A stretch of 64,000 bases of DNA from Terrimonas_A sp051954695 (lineage in GTDB: Bacteria; Bacteroidota; Bacteroidia; Chitinophagales; Chitinophagaceae). The DNA is taken from NCBI GenBank assembly GCA_051954695.1, contig JBQCHL010000033.1, forward strand, positions 61,166-125,165. The letters run 5' to 3'. The notes beneath the pieces were generated by a model, which saw only the letters and a program-made list of their open reading frames with translations, made no database searches and was not told the origin of the DNA. Both the position numbers and the translations under genes were made by a program. Below, in pieces: positions 27,662 to 36,750 of this stretch; position 1 is the stretch's first letter, and each line of letters opens with the position of its first letter.

Positions 27662-30600
27662 TTATTTGTTCTCGAAAGCAAAACGGTGCATGCCGGAAAG
27701 GAAGCGATGCATCTCTTCCATACCCTTTACAGGCTGAGCAACAAGCAGGAACAACTTGCCTGTCTGGCGCAGCTTGGCTTTATTGGTGCCCGTTTGAAGG
27801 TATTGAATGATCTTATTGAATAATTCAGATTCGAAATAAGGAGAGTCGGGGCGGTTGATAAAGTGGCAACGCAGCACTTCGTCTTTCAACGACATTTTTT
27901 CAAATCCCAGGTCAACAGCCAGTTTGCGGCAGCGGACCGTAATGAAAAGATCTTCCACCTGTGGTGGTATAGGACCAAAACGGTCGGTCAGCTCTTCGCG
28001 CATCTCCAGCAATTCTTCTTCCGTTTCCGAATTATCCAATCGTTGATAAAGAGAAAGTCTTTCTGTAATACTTTCCACATACTCGTCCGGTATCAGTATC
28101 TCCAGGTCTGTATCGATGGTACAATCCTGTACAAAATCATCCTGCTTCGCAATCTCTTCCTTGAACAGTTCCTTGAATTCTGTACGCTTCAGTTCCTTGA
28201 TCGCTTCTTCCAGTATCTTCTGGTACATCTCAAAACCTATCTCTGCCATAAAGCCGCTTTGCTCTCCACCAAGCAGGTTGCCTGCACCTCGTATATCAAG
28301 ATCGCGCATGGCGATCTGGAAACCACTGCCCAGTTCACTATGCTGCTCCAGCGTTTGAAGGCGTTTCCTCGAATCTGCAGGCAATGTGCTCATCGGTGGT
28401 GCCAGCAAATAACAGAAAGCTTTTTTATTGCTGCGGCCCACTCGCCCACGCAACTGGTGAAGATCACTCAGGCCAAACTGGTGGGCATTGTTGACAATGA
28501 TGGTATTCACATTCGGAATATCCACGCCACTTTCAACGATATTGGTACAAACCAGCACATCATATCTCCTGTCGATAAAATCAAGGATCTTTTCTTCCAG
28601 TTCATGCCCTTCCATTTGCCCATGGGCAAAACCAATACTCAGGTCAGGACAAAGCCCCTGTATAATAGCTGCCATTTCAGACAGACCGCTGATACGATTA
28701 TAAATAAAGAATACCTGTCCGCCCCGTTCTGTTTCATAATAGATCGCATCGCGGATAAAGTCCTGGTTGAACACCTGCACTTCCGTTTGTATCGGCTGAC
28801 GGTTGGGTGGAGGTGTATTGATAATGCTCAGGTCGCGCGCACCCATTAAGGAAAACTGCAGGGTACGGGGAATAGGCGTAGCTGTAAGAGTTAAGCAATC
28901 CACCGTGGTGCGGATACTTTTGATCTTCTCTTTATGTGCCACACCGAATTTTTGTTCTTCATCCACGATCAGCAACCCGAGATCTTTGAACTTTACTTCC
29001 TTGCCTAAGATGCCATGTGTGCCTACCAGGATATCGATCTTCCCTTCTTCCAGTTTCTTCAGTGTTTCCTTTTTTTCTTTAGCTGATTTGAAACGGTTGA
29101 TATAATCAACTGTCACAGGAAAATCTTTCAGGCGGTCGCTGAATGTTTTATAATGCTGGAAAGCAAGGATGGTAGTAGGCACCAGCACAGCGGCCTGCTT
29201 CCCGTCTACACAGGTCTTGAATGCTGCGCGTATCGCTACTTCCGTTTTACCAAAACCGACATCTCCGCAAACCAGCCGGTCCATAGGTGAAGAAGATTCC
29301 ATATCCTTCTTCACATCTGCTATTGCTTTGCTCTGATCAGGTGTGTCTTCATAAATAAAAGAAGCTTCCAGCTCAGTTTGCATATAGTTGTCCGGCGAAT
29401 GGGCAAATCCCTCCTGTGCTTTCCGCTGTGCGTAAAGCTTGATCAGGTCAAAAGCAATTTCTTTGACCTTTACCTTGGTCTTTTCTTTCAACTTGCTCCA
29501 TACATCGGTACCCAGTTTGTTCACTTTGGGCACGCTTCCTTCCTTGCCGGTGTATTTGGCTATTTTATGAAGCGAGTTGATATTAACATAGAGAATATCA
29601 TTATTCTTATACAGCAATCGTACAGCTTCCTGCAAGCGTCCATTCACTTCCAGTTTTTGCAGACCGCTGTACACCCCTACTCCATGATCAATATGCGTTA
29701 CATAATCTCCCGGCTGCAGTTCGCGCAGCGTACGAAGAGTTAATGCTTTGCTTTTATTGTAAGCCTGTTTTACTTTATACTTATGATACCGCTGGAATAC
29801 CTGGTGATCTGTATAACAAACCAGTTTCAGTTCTTCATCAATAAACCCTTCATGTATGGAAGTGGTTACAGGATTGAAAACGATAGCTGCATTCAGATCA
29901 TCAAAGATCGTTTGCAGCCTTTCCAGTTGTTTGGGATTTTCAGCAAATAGGTTGAGTTGAAATCCTTTGTCTTCCCAACTTTTAAGGTCTTTAATAAGCA
30001 GATCGAATTGCCGGTTGAAAGCAGGTTGTTCTTTTGTTTTGAATCCGATCTCAAAAGAAGCATATGATGCAGGAAAACTGTTTGCATAACCAAAACCCAC
30101 TACATGCCGGGCAGTTAGCTTCTCTTCGTACACGGCGGCTGTAATAAAATCATTGGCTGACACTTCTTTTTTTACCAGCCTGTCTTCTTCTTCAGCTTGT
30201 TCTTTACGTGCGCCCGAAGGCCAGCTTTCTTCTATATACCCTGCAATGAACGCCGTCAGTTCTTCTTCACTTTCCAGCAATTTCTCCTTGCAGATCTCAT
30301 AATCCTGTAGCCAAACAATGGTATTGGGCGAAAGAAAATCAAAAAGCGGTACTCTCTCTTCCTCTTCAAATTGTGTATCTACATTGGGAATGATGCTGAC
30401 CTGCAGCAGCTTTCTTTCACTCAGTTGGGTTTCCGGATCTACGATGCGGATGGAATCCACTTCGTGCCCGAAAAGTTCAACACGGTATGGTTTTTCATTG
30501 CCGAATGAATAAATATCCAGGATCCCGCCGCGAAGGGCAAACTGTCCGGGCTCATACACGAAATCAGTCCGCACAAAGCCATAATCAGCCAGTTGCAGCA

Positions 30601-31078
30601 GCAATTTTTCCAGGTTAAGATTATCCCCTGCTTTTATATAAATAATATTGGATGAAAGTGTACCTGGCACTACCACTTTTTCAAACAATGCTTCAGGGTA
30701 AGTGACCAGCACTTTTTTGTTGCCTCCTGCTGCGATCTTGGTCAGCGCTTCTGTACGCAACATAACGTGCGAAGAGTTGAGCAAGCGGTAATTCTTTCTG
30801 TTCTTAAAAGAAGAGGGGAAATAAAAAATATCCAAAGCCCCCGTCAGATTTTCCAGGGTATTATGAAAATAAGCAGCTTCTTCTGCATCATTCAGGATGA
30901 TGAGGTGGTTGAACTGCGAACAGGAAGGGTGCAAAAATGCGGCGGCTGTCACAAATTCGGGCGAGCTGCCATTGAGGCCTGCGAGATAAATTTTTTGGGG
31001 TTGGGAAAATGAGAGCCTGTCCGCCAATTGAAAAAGGCGGGGGGTGTTCTGATACTGCTGCAACAATTCCTGGGTCAT
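27662..31078 (-). CDS. mfd: Transcription-repair coupling factor
   Basis: Mfd removes RNA polymerase stalled at lesions and recruits UvrA. The 1138-residue protein shows the UvrB-like N-terminal module (FYPSSFKNRKNY, VTYPEALFEKV), the RNA-polymerase-interacting domain (LQPGDYVTHIDHGVGVYSGL), the RecG-like translocase with Walker A GDVGFGKTEVAIRAAF, DEEQKFG box, TATPIPRTLQFSLMG, and the second helicase domain with TNIVESGVDIPNVNTII and QLRGRVGRSNKKAFCYLL, and a C-terminal TRCF domain (LIPDEYVESITERLSLYQRL, TDRFGPIPPQVEDL). Length is normal. MTQELLQQYQN at 31078 is chosen over a longer reading. The protease gene downstream on the same strand is probably separate. Confidence 0.97.
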   Translation of the reverse strand: MTQELLQQYQNTPRLFQLADRLSFSQPQKIYLAGLNGSSPEFVTAAAFLHPSCSQFNHLIILNDAEEAAYFHNTLENLTGALDIFYFPSSFKNRKNYRLLNSSHVMLRTEALTKIAAGGNKKVLVTYPEALFEKVVVPGTLSSNIIYIKAGDNLNLEKLLLQLADYGFVRTDFVYEPGQFALRGGILDIYSFGNEKPYRVELFGHEVDSIRIVDPETQLSERKLLQVSIIPNVDTQFEEEERVPLFDFLSPNTIVWLQDYEICKEKLLESEEELTAFIAGYIEESWPSGARKEQAEEEDRLVKKEVSANDFITAAVYEEKLTARHVVGFGYANSFPASYASFEIGFKTKEQPAFNRQFDLLIKDLKSWEDKGFQLNLFAENPKQLERLQTIFDDLNAAIVFNPVTTSIHEGFIDEELKLVCYTDHQVFQRYHKYKVKQAYNKSKALTLRTLRELQPGDYVTHIDHGVGVYSGLQKLEVNGRLQEAVRLLYKNNDILYVNINSLHKIAKYTGKEGSVPKVNKLGTDVWSKLKEKTKVKVKEIAFDLIKLYAQRKAQEGFAHSPDNYMQTELEASFIYEDTPDQSKAIADVKKDMESSSPMDRLVCGDVGFGKTEVAIRAAFKTCVDGKQAAVLVPTTILAFQHYKTFSDRLKDFPVTVDYINRFKSAKEKKETLKKLEEGKIDILVGTHGILGKEVKFKDLGLLIVDEEQKFGVAHKEKIKSIRTTVDCLTLTATPIPRTLQFSLMGARDLSIINTPPPNRQPIQTEVQVFNQDFIRDAIYYETERGGQVFFIYNRISGLSEMAAIIQGLCPDLSIGFAHGQMEGHELEEKILDFIDRRYDVLVCTNIVESGVDIPNVNTIIVNNAHQFGLSDLHQLRGRVGRSNKKAFCYLLAPPMSTLPADSRKRLQTLEQHSELGSGFQIAMRDLDIRGAGNLLGGEQSGFMAEIGFEMYQKILEEAIKELKRTEFKELFKEEIAKQDDFVQDCTIDTDLEILIPDEYVESITERLSLYQRLDNSETEEELLEMREELTDRFGPIPPQVEDLFITVRCRKLAVDLGFEKMSLKDEVLRCHFINRPDSPYFESELFNKIIQYLQTGTNKAKLRQTGKLFLLVAQPVKGMEEMHRFLSGMHRFAFENK

Positions 31079-31120
31079 AAACGGCGGCAAAGTTACGAAT
31101 TCCAGCAACTGGAACCTATC

Positions 31121-31582
31121 TTAATACACCGCGTCATAATCTGCCTTGAACTCCACTTCCGTCATTTTTCCCTGCACTACTTCTACAGGGAAAATATTAT
31201 TCTTATCATCAAAAAGGTTCGCATAGTAATTCTCCCCTTTTTTAATAAAGAGTGAATAAGTGCCGGGTGGCAGTTTCACCGAAAAAGCACCCGAGGCGTC
31301 CGTTTTTGCCGTGGTTATCAAGGAGGTATTCACCTCGCTGTAGAAAGCCGTTATACCCACCCGCTTCACCTGGTCGATGGAAGTGAGTGCGTAAACATAG
31401 AGCTCGGTTTCCAATCCGGCTGGCGTAGAGGGCTTTCTGTCGGGAGAAGGCATCTGGTTGCCTTTTACCAGGTACACATGCCCTTTTATACCTGTGCGGG
31501 AGCAGCCCGCTTCGTTGGAAGCTGTAAGGCTGGCGAGGCCCAGGATTATTGCGGGAATCACCCAAAAATTGTAGGTTTTCAT
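31121..31582 (-). CDS. Secreted protein with carboxypeptidase-regulatory-like fold
   Basis: A 153-residue exported protein. The start MKTYNFWVIPAIILGLASLTASNEAGC may be a signal peptide or a lipoprotein signal (the Cys at 27 is late and preceded by EAG, an acceptable lipobox). The C-terminal part, TDASGAFSVKLPPGTYSLFIKKGENYYANL, is the seven-stranded sandwich pattern of carboxypeptidase regulatory-like (CarboxypepD_reg) domains, and GIKGHVYLVKGNQMP is its first strand. It is upstream of mfd by 42 bases on the same strand. The second small sandwich gene at 35508 has a similar architecture. Confidence 0.75.
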   Translation of the reverse strand: MKTYNFWVIPAIILGLASLTASNEAGCSRTGIKGHVYLVKGNQMPSPDRKPSTPAGLETELYVYALTSIDQVKRVGITAFYSEVNTSLITTAKTDASGAFSVKLPPGTYSLFIKKGENYYANLFDDKNNIFPVEVVQGKMTEVEFKADYDAVY

Positions 31583-31653
31583 TCTTTAAGCGTTTGCAAT
31601 TAATGTAATTTAGGATGTGCTTTCGCTTTGACCATCAAAACATATTTGAAAAT

Positions 31654-34600
31654 ATGCGATTTTTTTCAGTACGCTTATTATTATCCGTAATAACAGTTGG
31701 CTGTTATCAGTTTTCCGTCGCCCAGGTGAGAACCAATACAGAATTACTCAGGCAATCATCCATATTGCAGGCGGCCAAGGAAAAAAGAAACCATGAGCAA
31801 TTGATGACCCTGGCCCGTCAAAAGGGTTGGGACACAATCGTCACCCGGTCCAATGGTTCTGTGTCCCTTCTTGCAGGGATAGATGCTTTTGGCTTGCCGC
31901 TTTATCTCTCCACTGAAAACAATATCCTGGCAGCAGCTACGATCGGCACTACCAAACTCTGGCCCGGTGGCAGCACAGGATTGAGCCTTTCCGGTTCCTC
32001 CAATAACATGAAAGATAAGATGGCGATGTGGGATGGTGGTTTGGTAAGGGCTACGCACATAGAACTGACGGGGCGGATAAAACAAACGGATGCCACTGAG
32101 CTAAATGATCATTCCACCCACGTGGCCGGTACCCTGATCGCCAGCGGCGTAAACCCATTGGCAAAGGGCATGAGCTTTGGATTGCAAGAACTGGTCGCCT
32201 ATGATTTTCGCAATGACAATTCGGAGATGCTGGGAGCAGCATCCAGCCTTCTTATCTCCAATCACTCTTATGGATTTAATGCAGGATGGATCTATAATAC
32301 GGATGAAAATCCTGCCCGTTGGGAATACTGGGGACCGGTTGGATCAACCGAGGATTACAAGTTCGGCTATTATTCATCCGGTGCGCAATTGTGGGACTCC
32401 ATTGCGTATAATGCTCCTCAATATCTGATCGTAAAATCAGCTGGCAACAGCCGGAATTTGAATGGACCTGATGTTGGTCAGCCCTACTGGCGTTATAATT
32501 CATCCGGTGTAATGGCTGCAGCAGGCAACAGGCCGGCTGGCATCAGCAGTAATGACAGCTATGATATTCTCTCTACCAATAGCAATGCAAAAAATATTTT
32601 GGTAGTAGGAGCTGTTAATCCCATCAGCACTGGTTACACCCGCCCGCAAGATGTGGTAATGGCGGATTTTAGTAGCTGGGGGCCTACAGATGACGGCCGT
32701 ATTAAACCGGATGTGGTAGCAGACGGGGTAAACCTTTTATCGAGCATTGCCACTACCAATACAGCATATGCCACTCTCAGCGGCACATCCATGTCTAGTC
32801 CCAATGCAGCCGGTTCTTTATTACTGTTGCAGGAATACTATTCCAAATTACATAGCGGCGCATTTATGCGCTCTGCCACGCTGAAGGGTCTGGTTATCCA
32901 TACAGCAGATGAAGCGGGCCCATCACCCGGGCCGGACTACCAGTTTGGCTGGGGCCTTATCAATATGCAAAAAGCAGCCGACGTGATCACTTCCAATAAT
33001 ACAAAGCAGTTGATACAGGAAAATGTTTTGGAAAATGGAACCAACGATGCAGATACAGTACAGGTTATTGCTTCAGGCGATGGTGTGATACGCGCCACTA
33101 TTTCCTGGACAGATCCTAAGGCAACAGTAGAACCCGAAGCAACTGCATTGAACAACCCAACTAAAAAACTAGTCAACGATCTTGATCTCATTATTAAAAA
33201 AGGAGCAACTATTTACCGTCCCTGGATATTGACTCCTGCTATCCCCAGTGCTGCTGCCAGCCGGGGCGACAATACACTGGACAACGTGGAGAAAGTAGAA
33301 CTGACAGATGTGGTGCCCGGCGATAGCTATTCCATTATCATTAATCATAAGGGTACGTTACAAAGAGGAGCACAGGCCTATTCATTGATCGTAAGCGGTG
33401 TTGGCGGGCAGGCTTATTGCGCTTCTGCTGCCACCAATACGGGTGGAGCAAGAATAGATAGTGTCTCATTCAGCAATATCCGCCAAAAAAATCCGGCCGG
33501 ATGCACTTCCTATACCAGCTACACCAACCTTACCGGCAATATTGAAGCAAATCAGACCCTACCGATATTCATCCGTCTCAACAGTTGCGATGCAAGCGTT
33601 GCCGATAAAATCGTGAAAGTATTTATCGATGCCAATAACGATGGCGACTTCGATGATGCAGGAGAAACACTCGCTACCAGCGGTGTGATCAATGGCAATG
33701 GTGATTTTACCGGCAATGTAACCATACCAGCATCCCTGACGCCGGGTAAATACACCCGTCTTCGCATTGTGATGCAGGAAACAAATAATGCAGCAAATGT
33801 CACTCCCTGCAATTCGTATACAAAAGGGGAAACACAGGATTATCGCCTGCTGGCTGTTACTCCATCACTCGACTTTGGCATCACGGAATTGCTTTCACCT
33901 GAAGCAGGCAATTGTCCTTCTCCTGCACAATACGTCTCCGTTCGTATCCGCAATTTTGGCAATGCGAATAAAAAGAACATTCCGCTTACAGCAGTAGTAA
34001 AGCAGGGAGCAACAACCATTGCGACACTGACAGCTACTTATGCAGATACTATTTATGCGCAAACAGATGAAGTATATACATTCCAGACACCGGTTGAAAT
34101 AGTCCCCGGCCAATCTTATACTATTACGGCCAGCACTTCTTTTACCGGTGATCAGAATGCTACGAATGACCAAAGCGTGTTCAACCTTACCAGCCGTACA
34201 GCAGCTTCAAATCCCACGGCCACAGCAGTTATCTGTGGACCGACTGCCCTGCTGAACGCTACAGCAGTTTCCGGAGCACAACCTTATAACTGGTATTCTT
34301 CCACCACAGCCACCACTCCATTGGCTACCGGCAGCTCGGCAAGCACTTCAACCATTCTGTCAACTTATTATTTAAGTTCAGGTGAAATAAATAAACTGGG
34401 GCCTGCCAACAAACAGGTATTTACTGATGGTGGTTATAATGCTTTCAGCGGTAATATTGTGAAGTTCACTGCATCCATCCCGGTAACAATGCAGACCGCA
34501 CGTTTGTATATCGGCAATTCAGGAAAGATCACTTTTACCCTGCGCCAGGTCGTTTCTGAAAATGCAGATGGCAGTTACACTTATTATCCGGTCTCCAGCA

Positions 34601-35430
34601 AAACGATCGATGTATATGCTACAGCACCTACATCACCGGTACTGGGAGCTCAGAATAATGATCCTGCTGACGCGGGCGCCATCTATTACTTAGGTATTGA
34701 TTTCCCTGAAGCAGCCAACTATTACCTGCTTATCGAATGCTCGAATGGCGCATCCATATTCAGGAATAATAATATCGGTACCACCATCTATCCTTATTCC
34801 GTACCGGGTGTGTTATCCATTACTGGCAACAGTGCTACGCTGAACGGAGATCCCAATTACTATCAGAAGTTTTACTACTTCTATTATGATATCGGTCTGA
34901 AGCTGCCTAATTGTGCATCCGGTCGTGTGCCGGTAATCCCCACCACCAACCCCACACCATCGGTTACGCTCAATGGGAATGTGCTCACCAGTTCTGTTGC
35001 AACCGGCAATCAGTGGTATCTTAATGATGTGCTCATTAGCGGAGCAACAGGGCAAACTTATACAGCTACGGCTACAGGCGTTTACACTACAAAAGTGACT
35101 ACCGGCTCCTGTACCATCACTTCCAATGCGGTCAACTTCACGGCTACACCGGTAACTAATGTAGACCCGGAAGAGATCGGTATGAAAGTGTCTCCGAATC
35201 CTTCACCAGGTGGACAGTTCACACTGCAACTGGTAACAAGAACAAGAGGCAACCTGGATATTTCCCTGGTCAATACAACAGGCCAGCAGGTATATCATAG
35301 CCAGATACCGGACTTTACCGGCAACCTGTCCAAGCTGATCGCACCAGGCAAACTGGCTGCAGGTGTTTACTACCTGCAGGTGACACATGATAAGAAGCTT
35401 TATATAAAGAAGATTATCGTGTTGGAATAA
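31654..35430 (+). CDS. S8 serine protease with GEVED module and T9SS type A tail
   Basis: A 1258-residue secreted protease, on the opposite strand to the other giant S8 gene. MRFFSVRLLLSVITVGCYQFSVAQ is the signal peptide. S8 catalytic residues: Asp127 in WDGGLVRATH, His153 in NDHSTHVAGT, Asn265 in KSAGNSR, Ser379 in SGTSMSSP. Then a P-domain-like sandwich, a GEVED module (FIDANNDGDFDDAGE), a CARDB-like module (FGITELLSPEAG), an Ig-like segment with WYSSTTATTP, and a type A sorting tail (VSPNPSPGGQFTLQL to YIKKIIVLE). Expected export by T9SS. ATG 31654 is preferred to 31615 because it begins the signal peptide. A strong terminator follows. Confidence 0.94.
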   Translation: MRFFSVRLLLSVITVGCYQFSVAQVRTNTELLRQSSILQAAKEKRNHEQLMTLARQKGWDTIVTRSNGSVSLLAGIDAFGLPLYLSTENNILAAATIGTTKLWPGGSTGLSLSGSSNNMKDKMAMWDGGLVRATHIELTGRIKQTDATELNDHSTHVAGTLIASGVNPLAKGMSFGLQELVAYDFRNDNSEMLGAASSLLISNHSYGFNAGWIYNTDENPARWEYWGPVGSTEDYKFGYYSSGAQLWDSIAYNAPQYLIVKSAGNSRNLNGPDVGQPYWRYNSSGVMAAAGNRPAGISSNDSYDILSTNSNAKNILVVGAVNPISTGYTRPQDVVMADFSSWGPTDDGRIKPDVVADGVNLLSSIATTNTAYATLSGTSMSSPNAAGSLLLLQEYYSKLHSGAFMRSATLKGLVIHTADEAGPSPGPDYQFGWGLINMQKAADVITSNNTKQLIQENVLENGTNDADTVQVIASGDGVIRATISWTDPKATVEPEATALNNPTKKLVNDLDLIIKKGATIYRPWILTPAIPSAAASRGDNTLDNVEKVELTDVVPGDSYSIIINHKGTLQRGAQAYSLIVSGVGGQAYCASAATNTGGARIDSVSFSNIRQKNPAGCTSYTSYTNLTGNIEANQTLPIFIRLNSCDASVADKIVKVFIDANNDGDFDDAGETLATSGVINGNGDFTGNVTIPASLTPGKYTRLRIVMQETNNAANVTPCNSYTKGETQDYRLLAVTPSLDFGITELLSPEAGNCPSPAQYVSVRIRNFGNANKKNIPLTAVVKQGATTIATLTATYADTIYAQTDEVYTFQTPVEIVPGQSYTITASTSFTGDQNATNDQSVFNLTSRTAASNPTATAVICGPTALLNATAVSGAQPYNWYSSTTATTPLATGSSASTSTILSTYYLSSGEINKLGPANKQVFTDGGYNAFSGNIVKFTASIPVTMQTARLYIGNSGKITFTLRQVVSENADGSYTYYPVSSKTIDVYATAPTSPVLGAQNNDPADAGAIYYLGIDFPEAANYYLLIECSNGASIFRNNNIGTTIYPYSVPGVLSITGNSATLNGDPNYYQKFYYFYYDIGLKLPNCASGRVPVIPTTNPTPSVTLNGNVLTSSVATGNQWYLNDVLISGATGQTYTATATGVYTTKVTTGSCTITSNAVNFTATPVTNVDPEEIGMKVSPNPSPGGQFTLQLVTRTRGNLDISLVNTTGQQVYHSQIPDFTGNLSKLIAPGKLAAGVYYLQVTHDKKLYIKKIIVLE

Positions 35431-35451
35431 TAAATTCTTTATCCCATTAAA

Positions 35452-35480
35452 AAAGGCCCCGGTCTCCCGGGGCCTTTATA
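35452..35480. terminator. Bidirectional terminator after the S8 protease
   Basis: AAAGGCCCCGG (35452-35462) pairs perfectly with CCGGGGCCTTT (35467-35477) over a four-base loop, followed by ATATT; A-rich on the other side. It lies between convergent genes. Confidence 0.85.
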
Positions 35481-35507
35481 TTCTGAACCGTCCAAGCTCA
35501 ATTCGTT

Positions 35508-35816
35508 TTATTGTTGCAGCACCACTTCACCGATATCCACTGGCTGATCCTTTACTTCAATATTGTCAAACGTTACATCCTTATAAGGATCTTTCGCATC
35601 CACGATCACTTTATATGTTCCGCTTTTCACTGAAAGTGAAAAAGTACCTGAAGTAATAGTGCCTTTTGTTGAGTCACTGCCGGAAATAGCCCATACTGCA
35701 TCCGCACCATCAGCGGGGGTCACTTTTCCGGTAATGCTGCCTTGCGGCTCGGTAAATGCTAACATAGCTGCAGCCGCCGCTGCAATTATGCCACAGGAGA
35801 GAATACTTTTTTTCAT
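35508..35816 (-). CDS. Small secreted prealbumin-like/carboxypeptidase-regulatory-like protein
   Basis: A 102-residue exported protein. MKKSILSCGIIAAAAAAMLAF is a signal peptide, unusual for its run of seven Ala. The mature part is one beta-sandwich of the carboxypeptidase-regulatory/prealbumin-like type: GSITGKVTPADGADAVWAI, SGTFSLSVKSGTYKVIVDAK, and a last strand VDIGEVVLQQ. Such proteins may be minor components of the periplasm. It converges with the S8 protease gene through a shared terminator. No function known. Confidence 0.72.
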   Translation of the reverse strand: MKKSILSCGIIAAAAAAMLAFTEPQGSITGKVTPADGADAVWAISGSDSTKGTITSGTFSLSVKSGTYKVIVDAKDPYKDVTFDNIEVKDQPVDIGEVVLQQ

Positions 35817-36022
35817 GATGTTCAGTTTATGATTAAAAAAAGGAATTCAGTTCTCTGTGGTCTATTGCTATTAAAAGCATTTAATGAAACCCAACTACTA
35901 TGCCAAACGGTTTTATATGTGGATAACTCGGTTTGATTTCAAAACCTGGTCATTTCAATTGAACATATAGGTTGTTCGGGCGATTGCAATACTCTTTGTA
36001 TATTACTTTAAATTTATACCTG

Positions 36023-36739
36023 ATGGCTGTTCAACCCTGGCGCACCGGTAAAGTTATCCGCATTGAGCAGGAGACCTATAATACCCGCCGCTATTGGATA
36101 GAAGTGACTGAACTGGCTTCATTTGATTTTACTCCCGGCCAGTTTGTAACGCTTGACTTGCCTATCCACGAGAAACCCGCCAAACGCTGGCGCAGTTATT
36201 CCATTGCCAGTTGGCCCGATGGCTCCAATGTGTTTGAACTGGTGATCGTTCTGCTGGACGGAGGATCTGGCACCACCTATATTTTTAACGAGATCACGGT
36301 TGGTAGTGAACTGGTTCTGCGGGGACCGCAGGGTGTGTTCGTACTGCATGAACAGGAGTTGAATAAACGCCTGTTCCTTATCTGCACCGGCACAGGCATT
36401 GCCCCATTCCGCAGCATGGTGCATCATATCTGGCGGAACAATATCCCTCACCGCGATATCTATATCATCTATGGCTGCCGCACAAAAAAGGACCTGCTGT
36501 ATTATGACGAATTGAATTCGCTGGAATTGGAGAATTTCCATTACATCCCAACACTTTCGCGCGAGGAATGGGAAGGTAAAAGCGGGTATGTGCACGCTAT
36601 TTATGAAGAACATTGCTCCGGCAAACCGGATGCAGCATTCTTATTATGCGGCTGGAAGAATATGATCGATGAGGCAAAGCAGCGGATCGTGGCAATGGGA
36701 TATGATAAGAAAGATATCCACCAGGAATTGTATGGATAG
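36023..36739 (+). CDS. Ferredoxin-NADP reductase-like FAD oxidoreductase
   Basis: A 238-residue flavoprotein of the FNR superfamily, which moves electrons between NAD(P)H and a one-electron carrier. The FAD domain has FTPGQFVTLDL and RWRSYSIAS (RxYS motif that binds FAD), the NAD(P) domain GTGIAPFRSMV (GTGxxP) and LLCGWKNMIDEAKQ (CGxxxM). There is no N- or C-terminal ferredoxin module, so the partner must be a separate protein. ATG at 36023 gives the usual start; a longer reading from 35972 is rejected. It converges with glyS with 11 bases between stops. Partner and substrate are unknown. Confidence 0.88.
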   Translation: MAVQPWRTGKVIRIEQETYNTRRYWIEVTELASFDFTPGQFVTLDLPIHEKPAKRWRSYSIASWPDGSNVFELVIVLLDGGSGTTYIFNEITVGSELVLRGPQGVFVLHEQELNKRLFLICTGTGIAPFRSMVHHIWRNNIPHRDIYIIYGCRTKKDLLYYDELNSLELENFHYIPTLSREEWEGKSGYVHAIYEEHCSGKPDAAFLLCGWKNMIDEAKQRIVAMGYDKKDIHQELYG

Positions 36740-36750
36740 TTTTTACTATA

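Noticed and set aside
27863..28849. A 328-codon open frame on the strand opposite mfd
   Set aside because: It lies wholly inside mfd, its product is rich in His, Phe, Gln and Cys without any motif, and it has no promoter; it is a codon-bias shadow.
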